64,000 nt of DNA, from NCBI GenBank assembly GCA_964429235.1, contig CAYSAQ010000002.1:186001-250000 (forward strand), given 5' to 3'. The DNA comes from CAYSAQ01 sp964429235 (GTDB lineage: Bacteria > Margulisbacteria > Riflemargulisbacteria > GWF2-35-9 > DYQY01). Position 1 is the first letter of the stretch. Every line of letters begins with the position of its first letter. The position numbers and the translations under genes are program-made. The notes beneath the pieces are model-generated. The model saw only the letters and a program-made list of their open reading frames with translations. It did not search any database and had not been told where the DNA came from. Shown here piece by piece: positions 41,022 through 48,714 of the stretch.

Positions 41022-43100
41022 ATGAAAAGGGTTAAATTTTTGTTGGTTTTTTTGATTAGTATGACGTGTTTCTCTTTAGCGGTAACAAGCCAATATGCAC
41101 ATTTTCTTAGTACAAAAGAAACATCTTTAAAGGGAATGATAAAAGCAGTTGTTCGAGACCAAGAAGAAGCCAAGGAACAGGACAACAAAGAGAAGGCAGA
41201 AACAGCTTTTTCCTCTAAAGGAGGAGGGGCGTCAGTTTATAGCATTGATGGAGAAACATATCGAGGAAAGAATAAGGTAGTAGTTTTTCCTGATGTTAAA
41301 GCAGTACATAGAGAATTGCCTGGAGTATCAGATGCCGGAGATTATGATGCTTCATTATTCTTTCGTGGGGGCGGAGCTCATGAAACAACAACATTAATAA
41401 ATGGTCACCCAATAAGTGATCCGGTAATGTTTGATGGCAAGGCGAGCTTGGTAAATCCACAGCTGATTAAAAAAACAAAAGTATATACTTCCGGAATGCC
41501 TGTTTGGTATCCGGATGCATTAAGTGGAATTGTTGATGTAGAGGAACGAGAAGGCGACAAATATGTGTATCATCTAGAGCTAGACCAAAGCTTGATTGAT
41601 TTCCAGCTGTTGCTAGAAGGCCCTATGGTTAGAGGCTATAGTTCTTTTGTTGTGTCTGTTAGAAGAACATATTATGACTATTTGCTACAGATGCTTGGGA
41701 ATAATCCGGGAATAATAGCGCCTCACATGGAGGCTTATGCGCAGAAGTTTTTCATGAAGCTGGATAAAAATCATGAGTTCACTATGGATTTTAAGACTTA
41801 TTACAATTATTACAAACTAGATAATAGTGAATTTAACCTTGGCGAATCAGGCGCACATTCCTCCACGGCGAGAAGGAATCTTCTTAGCTCAAGGCTTACT
41901 AGTCATTGGGGCAATTCTTTAAAAACAGAGTTAGTTATGGGAATGGAGAATTCTGTGCTGAGCAGGAACAGCGAGATAGGCATTAATAATGCAACCGAAA
42001 AAGTTACTAAGCAGCCATTCTTTATTAAGGCAGAGCTTTATAATAAAGAAGATAATGGCAATTTGTTTTCAGGCGGACTTTATTATAAGCAGGAGCGGTT
42101 AGATAGAGAAGCAAGTAATGTTCATTTGCTTCAGAATTATGATTATCCTGGAGTAGCTGAAAGCTTTTCTTCAGATGATTATTCTATGGAATATCCAATA
42201 TATGCAGCATATTTATATGATGAATTCCCGATAATTAAAGATAAGTTTTTTCTTGAGACAGGGGTAAGGTATAGCTATGTAGATCACTGGCAACTAACAA
42301 AAGCTAGTGCCGTTCAACCAAGGATAGGATTAAGAATAGAGAATAAAGGAGCAATTTTAAAGTTTTCGGCAGGCAAATATGCTCAGTATAGCGAAAAGAT
42401 GATAAGCACAGGGTTTGTAGATTTATATCCAGAAGAGGCCATGCAATATAATTTAGGAATAGAACATAACTATGGGGATAAAGCGCAAACGTCTTTTACA
42501 ATATTTAAGAAAAAATATTCAAATCTTGTGATGGAAGAGGTTGCTAGTAATAGCCTAATTACAGGATATAACAATAATAAAAAAGGTGAGGCTTCGGGTA
42601 TTGAGCTGGCGTTTAGAAAGAAAAAAGCAGATGGATGGAAAGCTTCAGTTGTATATACTCAGATGGATGCTAATTATTCTGACCCATTAAGAGGAACCTA
42701 TTCAGCAGATCATGAGCAAAAACATTCACTGAGTTTTTCAGGAGAAATGGATATGGGTGATGATTTTGGTTTAGTATGGGATTTGCAATGTCATTCAGGC
42801 AAACCTTATACAGACCTTACTGGGGCAACTTCTGCAAATGTAAGAGCAAGTTATTTAAACAACCCTGCTAAGTATAATAAGAGCAACTTTCCTTGGTATA
42901 GCAATTTAACAATTACATTGCAGCACCAAAACCCAATTTGGCCATTTGACAAACTGGAGGGTTATTCTTATATTGGAATTACAAATGCATTTAATTTAGA
43001 AAACATATATGATTATGTTTGGAATGATACGTATACAATAAAAACAGCAGTTAAGATGATGTCAGCAACTCCATTATTTGGAGTACATATAAGACTCTGA
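41022..43100 (+). CDS. TonB-dependent receptor
   Basis: 692 residues from the ATG at 41022, preceded by GAGGGTGA; an in-frame start at 40995 lies outside the signal peptide. Signal peptide (MKRVKFLLVFLISMTCFSLA), then a plug domain (about 65-185: ELPGVSDAGDYDASLFFRGGG, TTTLINGHPISDP) and a 22-strand-type barrel with aromatic-rich strands to the end. The usual N-terminal TonB box is not obvious. It imports a scarce ligand across the outer membrane; the substrate cannot be read from sequence. The His-rich membrane protein follows 16 bases downstream and is the best clue. Confidence 0.82.
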   Translation: MKRVKFLLVFLISMTCFSLAVTSQYAHFLSTKETSLKGMIKAVVRDQEEAKEQDNKEKAETAFSSKGGGASVYSIDGETYRGKNKVVVFPDVKAVHRELPGVSDAGDYDASLFFRGGGAHETTTLINGHPISDPVMFDGKASLVNPQLIKKTKVYTSGMPVWYPDALSGIVDVEEREGDKYVYHLELDQSLIDFQLLLEGPMVRGYSSFVVSVRRTYYDYLLQMLGNNPGIIAPHMEAYAQKFFMKLDKNHEFTMDFKTYYNYYKLDNSEFNLGESGAHSSTARRNLLSSRLTSHWGNSLKTELVMGMENSVLSRNSEIGINNATEKVTKQPFFIKAELYNKEDNGNLFSGGLYYKQERLDREASNVHLLQNYDYPGVAESFSSDDYSMEYPIYAAYLYDEFPIIKDKFFLETGVRYSYVDHWQLTKASAVQPRIGLRIENKGAILKFSAGKYAQYSEKMISTGFVDLYPEEAMQYNLGIEHNYGDKAQTSFTIFKKKYSNLVMEEVASNSLITGYNNNKKGEASGIELAFRKKKADGWKASVVYTQMDANYSDPLRGTYSADHEQKHSLSFSGEMDMGDDFGLVWDLQCHSGKPYTDLTGATSANVRASYLNNPAKYNKSNFPWYSNLTITLQHQNPIWPFDKLEGYSYIGITNAFNLENIYDYVWNDTYTIKTAVKMMSATPLFGVHIRL

Positions 43101-43116
43101 TATAAGAAAGAAAAAG

Positions 43117-43737
43117 ATGAACATAATTTTTGAAGAATTAAGAGAACATGGAGGATTCACGTTGGCAGGCGCGGTGTTTGCTGTGTTAATAATGTTTTTA
43201 ATTAGATTGTTGTTCCCAGCTTTTTTGAGCGTAGATGTTGCTAAAGAATTGTTTGAGTTTACACATCCACTACATGTAATTCTTAGCGCTTTTGTCACAG
43301 CAGCTTTATTTAATAACTATCAAGGAAGAACAAAAAAAAGCTTAGGTGGTTATTTAGCTGTATTTGCAGTGGGATATATTGGCGCAATTGGAATTGCAAC
43401 ACTTAGCGATAGCATCGTTCCTTATTTTGGAGAGGTTTTTTTGGGACTAGAACACCCAGAGCTGCATATTGGTATTATTGAGATGCCACTGTTAATTAAT
43501 TTTGCAGCAATAATTGGTATTTTCTTTTCCTATTTTTTTTCGAATACACATTTTCCCCATACAGGGCACGTGTTTCTTAGCACAGCTGCGTCATTGTTTC
43601 ATGTTATGCAGGCTCAGAGTGGCGTATTTTCAGTTTTTCAAAGCTTGTTCTTGATAGGGTTCCTCTTTTTTGCCGTGTGGCTTCCTTGTTGTCTTAGCGA
43701 CATTGTTTTTCCTTTAGTATTTGTGAAGAAAAAATGA
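43117..43737 (+). CDS. His-rich polytopic membrane protein, possible metal transporter partner
   Basis: 206 residues with five or six membrane segments. Histidines cluster at membrane edges: FTHPLHVILSAF, LEHPELHIGIIEMP, THFPHTGHVFLS and SLFHVM, together with WLPCCLSDI near the end. This pattern suggests metal coordination. I do not recognise the family. It lies between a TonB-dependent receptor and ispH, its end overlapping the ispH start by four bases, so it is part of the same transcript. A role in uptake of a transition metal is inferred from context and His placement only. Confidence 0.65.
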   Translation: MNIIFEELREHGGFTLAGAVFAVLIMFLIRLLFPAFLSVDVAKELFEFTHPLHVILSAFVTAALFNNYQGRTKKSLGGYLAVFAVGYIGAIGIATLSDSIVPYFGEVFLGLEHPELHIGIIEMPLLINFAAIIGIFFSYFFSNTHFPHTGHVFLSTAASLFHVMQAQSGVFSVFQSLFLIGFLFFAVWLPCCLSDIVFPLVFVKKK

Positions 43738-44609
43738 AAGTATTTTTAATAACACCAAGGGGTTTTTGCTTTGGGGTTAAAAATGCCTTGGAAATGGTTG
43801 AAGATGTTGTGCTGAAATATCCAGATAGAAGTATTTACGTGTATAACGAGATTGTTCACAACAAAACTATAGTTGATAGGCTGAAGTCGCGGGGTGTTTT
43901 TTTTACGCAAGATGTAGCATTGGTTCCTTCTGATGCTGTTGTAGTTTTTAGTGCCCATGGAGTGTCTCCAGCCGTTAGAAGTTATTTTCAGAAGAAAACA
44001 ATTGAAATAGTTGATGCAACTTGTCCTATTGTAGCAAAGGTTCATAGTGAAGTTTTAAGATATGTTAAGGAGGGATATCACATTGTTTTTGTGGGAGATC
44101 CTAATCATGATGAAGTTATAGGGATTGTTGCAGAAGCTCCTGAAAGTATTTCTATAGTGAAAATAGTTGAAGATATTGCCCTTATTGAAAGGGGACATGA
44201 TAAATATGTGGTCTTAAATCAAACAACTTTAAATATGTTTGAGGTAGAAGTTTTGTTTAAGAAAATAGGAGAAGCTTTTTCTAATGTGAAATTTCCTGAA
44301 AAGAGTGACATTTGTTATGCAACAACTTCAAGACAGTTGGCTGTAAAAGAGGCTATGTGTAATTGTGATGCATTTGTTGTTATTGGATCAAAGAATAGTT
44401 CTAATTCTAAGAAGTTAAGAGATGTTGCGGTTGATAGTGGCAGGAAAGCAATACTTGTTGATAATCATCAGGAGCTTGATAGTAAGTGGTTGGATGGAGT
44501 GGAAACACTTTGCATAAGTGCAGGGGCATCGGCTCCAGAGCATTTAGTGCAGGATTTAGTAAGAATATTGAGAGAAAGATATGGAGCAGAACTAATAAAT
44601 GAACAATAA
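43734..44609 (+). CDS. ispH: 4-hydroxy-3-methylbut-2-enyl diphosphate reductase
   Basis: 291 residues. The three Fe-S ligand cysteines are present: PRGFCFGV (12), VDATCPIV (about 100) and DICYATTSRQ (about 197). Other signatures are EIVHN, SAHGVSP and SAGASAPEHLV. It is the last MEP-pathway step, giving IPP and DMAPP; dxr of the same pathway is also in this window. It overlaps the membrane-protein gene before it (ATGA) and crtB after it by 11 bases, so isoprenoid precursor supply is coupled to carotenoid synthesis. Confidence 0.95.
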   Translation: MKVFLITPRGFCFGVKNALEMVEDVVLKYPDRSIYVYNEIVHNKTIVDRLKSRGVFFTQDVALVPSDAVVVFSAHGVSPAVRSYFQKKTIEIVDATCPIVAKVHSEVLRYVKEGYHIVFVGDPNHDEVIGIVAEAPESISIVKIVEDIALIERGHDKYVVLNQTTLNMFEVEVLFKKIGEAFSNVKFPEKSDICYATTSRQLAVKEAMCNCDAFVVIGSKNSSNSKKLRDVAVDSGRKAILVDNHQELDSKWLDGVETLCISAGASAPEHLVQDLVRILRERYGAELINEQ

Positions 44610-45450
44610 GCTTCTTAAAGATTTAGACCTTTGTCGAAGAATTGAAAAAAAACATGGTCTTTCCTATTATTTTGCCACAAGATTTTTTCCGAAAGAACAA
44701 AGATTAGCAACATACGCTCTTTATGCTTTTTTTCGTTTGCCAGACGAGATAGTAGATAGTGGCAATTTGAAAAAAGCTGAAGAAAACTTAAAAAGATGGA
44801 CCGCAAAATGGCAACTAGCATATAAGAAAAGAGGCCATGAGGAGGCTGTTTTAAATGCTGCTAGCTGGGTGTTTCATAAGTATCAAATACCTTATGAATA
44901 TAGTGAAGCTTTTTTAAAGTCAATGTTAATGGATGTTAGTAAAAAGAAATATAGGAATTATGCTGAATTAGAAAAATATATGTATGGTTCTGCTGCCGTT
45001 GTTGGTTTGATGATGAGCCATGTTATAGGGATTAGGGATCATAGGGCTTTAGCATATGCTGAAAAGCTTGGATATGCTATGCAGTTAACAAACTTTTTAA
45101 GAGATATTAAAGAAGATCTTTTGTTGAGAGGCAGGATATATTTGCCTCAGAATGAACTTAGCAATAATGGAGTTACGGAAGAGATGTTGGTGGCAGAAGA
45201 TGTGAACGAGGAGTTTGTTTCTTTTATGAAGTATCAGATACAACGAGCTAGAGACTTATATGCTGAATCAGCTGAAGGGGTTAAATATCTAGAGAGTGGC
45301 GGAAGAAGAGCAGTAAGAACGGCAACAAAACTTTATTCTGCAATTCTGTCCGAGATAGAACGCAATAGTTATGATGTTTTTAATAAAAGAGCTTCAATAA
45401 GTTTTATAAGAAAAATAATACTGTTAATAAGTGACAGAATAGTTAATTAG
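44599..45450 (+). CDS. crtB: phytoene/squalene synthase family protein
   Basis: 283 residues. The two prenyl-diphosphate binding motifs are seen: DEIVD in RLPDEIVDSGN (about 48) and NFLRDIKEDLL (about 175), with the family signature YAMQLTNFLRDIKED. It condenses two prenyl diphosphates head-to-head. Whether the product is phytoene (C40) or a C30 dehydrosqualene cannot be told from sequence; pairing with a CrtI-type desaturase favours carotenoid production. It overlaps ispH by 11 bases. Confidence 0.9.
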   Translation: MNNKLLKDLDLCRRIEKKHGLSYYFATRFFPKEQRLATYALYAFFRLPDEIVDSGNLKKAEENLKRWTAKWQLAYKKRGHEEAVLNAASWVFHKYQIPYEYSEAFLKSMLMDVSKKKYRNYAELEKYMYGSAAVVGLMMSHVIGIRDHRALAYAEKLGYAMQLTNFLRDIKEDLLLRGRIYLPQNELSNNGVTEEMLVAEDVNEEFVSFMKYQIQRARDLYAESAEGVKYLESGGRRAVRTATKLYSAILSEIERNSYDVFNKRASISFIRKIILLISDRIVN

Positions 45451-45519
45451 GGCATGACCTAGAACTATACTTGCTTTAGAGTTATTATTTTAAAAGAGTC
45501 TTTTAGTAGGAGTAGTATA

Positions 45520-47028
45520 ATGAGCGAAAAAATCTTAATAGTTGGCGGGGGTATTGGCGGCATAGCCGTTTCTTGTCTGCTTGCAAAAAAAGGATATGAA
45601 GTAGTTTTATACGAGAAAGAAGACCGATTAGGCGGCCGTTGTAATATTTTACAAGAAAAAGGATATACTTTTGACATGGGGCCATCATGGTACTTGATGC
45701 CAGAGGTGTTTGAGCACTTTTTTGAATTATTAGGTGAAAAGGTTGAGGATCATTTAGAGCTTATTAAGCTAGAAGCGTCTTACCGAGCTTTCTATGAAAC
45801 AAGTAAGAAGTTTAGCAAAGATATATATACAAATAGAGATAAGTTAAAAGAAGTATTCGAGAGTTTTGAAGAGGGAAGCTCTGAAAAACTTGACGAGTAT
45901 CTTGCAATTGCAGAGGGACAATATGGCATCGCAATGGAAGATTTTGTTTATAGAAACTACGATAGTTTAGTTGATTTCCTTAATTTGAACTTATTAAAGA
46001 AAGCAAAGAAGTTTTCACTTTTTACTGCCATGGATACATATGTAAAAAAGTTTTTTGCCAATAGAGATCTCCGTAAATTATTGGAATATCAGATGGTTTT
46101 TTTGGGAGGGTCTCCCTATAGTACGCCTGCACTGTATAAAATAATGTCTCATGTTGATATGAACCAAGGAGTGTTTTATCCAATGGGTGGGATGTATAAG
46201 CTAATAGAGGCCATGGAGCGTATTGGTCGTAATCTTGGCGTAGAGTATTATGTGGGTTCTGCAGTTGAGGAGTTGATAGTTGAAAATAATTATGCTCAAG
46301 GGATACGGCTTGAGAATGGGCATTTCATAAGAGCTGATGAGGTTATTTGCAATGCAGATATGGCTTATGTAGAAACAACGCTTATTAAGCAAAAGAAGTT
46401 TCAAACATATCCAAAGAGTTTTTGGAAAAGAAAAGTTTTTGCACCGTCAGGGTTGATAATCTATTTAGGAATTGATGGAGAATTGCCAGAGTTGATACAT
46501 CACAATTTATATTTCTCGTTTGACTGGCAAAAGAATTTTGAGCAGATATTTAATAAGCCACAATGGCCAGCGGATCCTTCTTTTTATGTTTGCAGTCCTA
46601 GCAAAATAGATGATTCTGTGGCTCCAGAAGGTAAAGAGAGCTTGTTTGTGTTCGTTCCGATTCCTCCTGATTTGATATATAGCAGAGGGCAAGTAAAAGG
46701 GTATGCGGATAAAATAATTGATATGATTGCAGACAAGATGAAGATAAAGAATTTGTCTAAAAGGATAGATTTTCAACAAGTGTTTTGTATAGATGATTTT
46801 AAACAGAAATATAATAGCTATAAAGGAACGGCTCTAGGGCTGGCACATACATTGAGACAATCAGCATCAATGCGGCCAAATAATAAGAGTAAAAAAATAA
46901 AGAATTTGTACTATGTTGGAGCGAACACAAATCCAGGAATAGGTTTGCCGATGAGCGTTATTAGTGCAGAACTTACATATAAAAGGCTTCGAGGGATTAA
47001 TTCAAAAAAGAAGCTAGATAGACTGTAG
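45520..47028 (+). CDS. crtI: phytoene desaturase (CrtI family)
   Basis: 502 residues, the CrtI size. FAD-binding Rossmann start LIVGGGIGGIAVSCLLAKKG with YEKEDRLGGRC and FDMGPSWYLMPEVFE; C-terminal FAD motif YYVGANTNPGIGLPMSVISA. It oxidises the CrtB product stepwise to a coloured carotenoid. AGGAG lies eight bases before the ATG. The 70-base gap after crtB may hold a promoter but nothing convincing was seen. Confidence 0.93.
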   Translation: MSEKILIVGGGIGGIAVSCLLAKKGYEVVLYEKEDRLGGRCNILQEKGYTFDMGPSWYLMPEVFEHFFELLGEKVEDHLELIKLEASYRAFYETSKKFSKDIYTNRDKLKEVFESFEEGSSEKLDEYLAIAEGQYGIAMEDFVYRNYDSLVDFLNLNLLKKAKKFSLFTAMDTYVKKFFANRDLRKLLEYQMVFLGGSPYSTPALYKIMSHVDMNQGVFYPMGGMYKLIEAMERIGRNLGVEYYVGSAVEELIVENNYAQGIRLENGHFIRADEVICNADMAYVETTLIKQKKFQTYPKSFWKRKVFAPSGLIIYLGIDGELPELIHHNLYFSFDWQKNFEQIFNKPQWPADPSFYVCSPSKIDDSVAPEGKESLFVFVPIPPDLIYSRGQVKGYADKIIDMIADKMKIKNLSKRIDFQQVFCIDDFKQKYNSYKGTALGLAHTLRQSASMRPNNKSKKIKNLYYVGANTNPGIGLPMSVISAELTYKRLRGINSKKKLDRL

Positions 47029-47030
47029 CA

Positions 47031-47285
47031 TTGAAAAGGTTATGCTTGTTTGTTTTGTTTATGACCGTAGTTTCCCATGCTGGAATGTTGTCTGATATGT
47101 TAAATAATGATGGATCAAGATCTAGTATGATTGACGGACTTAAGTCATTGCTTAATATAAACAAAAAAATAACCGTGGATAACGTTTTATCTGAACGAGT
47201 TATAACAATTGAGTTTAAGGAGATTGATCCTGTTACTATTCCAGAAATAAAAGAAGTAACAATAAAAGAGGTTGTTTTGAAATGA
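47031..47285 (+). CDS. small secreted protein in the carotenoid cluster
   Basis: 84 residues starting at TTG, two bases after the crtI stop. Signal peptide MKRLCLFVLFMTVVSHA, then a short mature part (67 residues) rich in Ile, Glu and Lys with the end VTIKEVVLK. No domain is recognised. It overlaps the DUF2141 gene by four bases (ATGA), so the pair is translated together. Confidence 0.6.
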   Translation: MKRLCLFVLFMTVVSHAGMLSDMLNNDGSRSSMIDGLKSLLNINKKITVDNVLSERVITIEFKEIDPVTIPEIKEVTIKEVVLK

Positions 47286-47692
47286 AAAAGTGTATTATGT
47301 TTGGTTTGTTATTTGTGATTACGATTTCTTTTGCCGGGCAGCTAAGTGTAAATTTTCAGGCTAGAAGCAATAAAGGCGAAGTGTACGTTTCTGTTCATAG
47401 CAATGTTGCTACTTTTCCAATGAAAGCAGAAGAAGTTTCTATAAAAGCCTATGTGTTGGCTTCAGAAAACGTAGTGATTATTAAGGATATTCCAAATGGC
47501 GAATATGCCGTGGCTATATATCACGATGAGAATAGCAATGGGAAGTTAGATACCGGCTGGTTTGGCATCCCTGCTGAAGGCGTAGGCGCATCAAATAATA
47601 AGGCTAGTTTTGGTCCTCCAAGTTACAAAGATGCATTATTCAAAATAGATTCTGAGGAGAAACGGATAATAATAGATATAAAGTATTTGTAG
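47282..47692 (+). CDS. DUF2141 family exported protein
   Basis: 136 residues. Signal peptide MKKCIMFGLLFVITISFAG, then the DUF2141 core: NGEYAVAIYHDENSNGKLDTGWFGIPAEGVGASNNKAS. The segment DENSNGKLD resembles a calcium-binding loop. This family often sits beside carotenoid genes in other bacteria, though its function is not known. It ends the ispH-crtB-crtI cluster and meets the next gene tail-to-tail with no gap. Confidence 0.85.
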   Translation: MKKCIMFGLLFVITISFAGQLSVNFQARSNKGEVYVSVHSNVATFPMKAEEVSIKAYVLASENVVIIKDIPNGEYAVAIYHDENSNGKLDTGWFGIPAEGVGASNNKASFGPPSYKDALFKIDSEEKRIIIDIKYL

Positions 47693-48445
47693 TTATTCTA
47701 AACAGTATTTTTCGTTACATAAGCGATCTTTAAAAGGGTTTGCTCTTAGTTCAAATTTAAACAAATATGGATAGTCTGCATGCAAGTGTTTAATGTAAGA
47801 AAACCATTCTATAATAATTAACTTATAGCCTCTTTGGATGTCGGTAAGAATATGTTTTTGGTCTTCAATAGAATTCTTGGCAAGGTTCTTTCTTCTAAGA
47901 AGCTCTTCTGTTGTATGAAAAACAGACCATAATAGTGCGGTAAAAGCGTTATGCTCTAATAAATTTTGGTTGCCTAGTAAGTTTAAAAGAAACTTTCTTT
48001 TTGAATCTAAGAAGTCTTTCAATCCTTCTACTTTTTCTCCATTATATTCTAATGTGCATTTATGATTTTTTAGTTCTTTTTCTATTTTAATTAGGTCTTT
48101 AGCCGTCCATTCTTTATCGTGTTCGAATTTGACTTGTAATAGATGTTTATCTGAATCCAGTTGGGCCATTCTATACATAAGTTCTGAACCTGTTTCTGTA
48201 AAGAAAGCTCCGATTAGCATATTTAGCTTGTGAAGCTTTTCTTGTTTCTCTCTTTTTTCTAGAACTTGATGAATAATCATAGAAACGAATAGTACTTCTA
48301 ATGGCAAGAAGGCTATGTCGCCAAACATGTAAATGAAGATGTGGTGCGCATCGCGGAAAATGAGATAATGCTCAAAATATAGAAGTGCGCTGGATAGCAC
48401 TAACATGCATCCGAGCCAAATTTGCCAAGGAATCTTTTTTAACAT
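47693..48445 (-). CDS. uncharacterised two-helix membrane protein
   Basis: 250 residues from the ATG at 48445. The frame can start nine codons earlier (48472), but a TATAAT box lies inside that extension, six bases before the chosen ATG. N-terminal membrane helices (about 10-30 and 37-58) are followed by a long charged helical cytoplasmic domain that includes KHLHADYPYLFKFELR and a Cys pair at the end (LCNEKYC). No family is recognised; the layout (two helices then a coiled domain) resembles uncharacterised sensors or scaffold proteins. It converges with the DUF2141 gene. Confidence 0.65.
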   Translation of the reverse strand: MLKKIPWQIWLGCMLVLSSALLYFEHYLIFRDAHHIFIYMFGDIAFLPLEVLFVSMIIHQVLEKREKQEKLHKLNMLIGAFFTETGSELMYRMAQLDSDKHLLQVKFEHDKEWTAKDLIKIEKELKNHKCTLEYNGEKVEGLKDFLDSKRKFLLNLLGNQNLLEHNAFTALLWSVFHTTEELLRRKNLAKNSIEDQKHILTDIQRGYKLIIIEWFSYIKHLHADYPYLFKFELRANPFKDRLCNEKYCLE

Positions 48446-48451
48446 GTGGGT

Positions 48452-48457
48452 ATTATA
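48452..48457 (-). promoter_or_regulatory. -10 box (TATAAT) six bases before a minus-strand ATG
   Basis: A consensus TATAAT on the minus strand ends six bases before the ATG at 48445, and no ribosome binding site lies between. This box decides the start of the membrane protein gene and predicts a leaderless mRNA. Confidence 0.5.
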
Positions 48458-48499
48458 GCTCATTTGTTTCATAGGGCGAAGCCTGAGCAGGCAAATAGA

Positions 48500-48508
48500 T
48501 GATATAAT
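48500..48508 (+). promoter_or_regulatory. extended -10 promoter (TGATATAAT) for the tautomerase-polA unit
   Basis: TGnTATAAT with a consensus hexamer at 48503-48508. Transcription would start about 20 bases before the ATG at 48535, and the leader holds the strong AGGAGGGA site. No -35 is needed with an extended -10. Confidence 0.65.
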
Positions 48509-48534
48509 GGCATATAGAAACAGGAGGGATTGCT

Positions 48535-48714
48535 ATGCCATATGTAAGTATAAGAGTTGCGGGAGAGCTTTCTAAGGAACAAAAGCAAAAGATAGCAGAG
48601 GATGTTTCTGGATCTTTAGAAAAAAATGCGGGTAAGCCTAAGGATACGGTTCTAATCTTTTTTGATGAAGTTGCGAGAGAAAATATTGCTAAAGGCGATA
48701 AGCTTTTATCGTGA
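48535..48714 (+). CDS. 4-oxalocrotonate tautomerase-like small protein
   Basis: 59 residues. It begins MPYVSIRVAGELSKEQK, so Pro1, the catalytic base of the family after Met removal, is present. The residue after Val-Ile-Phe in the second beta strand (VLIFFDEVARENIAKGD) also fits the family. It may be a tautomerase of unknown substrate. A very strong site (AGGAGGGA) precedes the ATG. Its stop overlaps the GTG start of polA (GTGA), so polA translation is probably coupled to it. Confidence 0.8.
   Translation: MPYVSIRVAGELSKEQKQKIAEDVSGSLEKNAGKPKDTVLIFFDEVARENIAKGDKLLS

Noticed and set aside
40922..41188. An N-terminal extension of the secreted protein upstream of ruvB.
   Set aside because: The extra 89 residues lie antisense to the TonB receptor start and precede a clear signal peptide with its own ribosome binding site at 40921.
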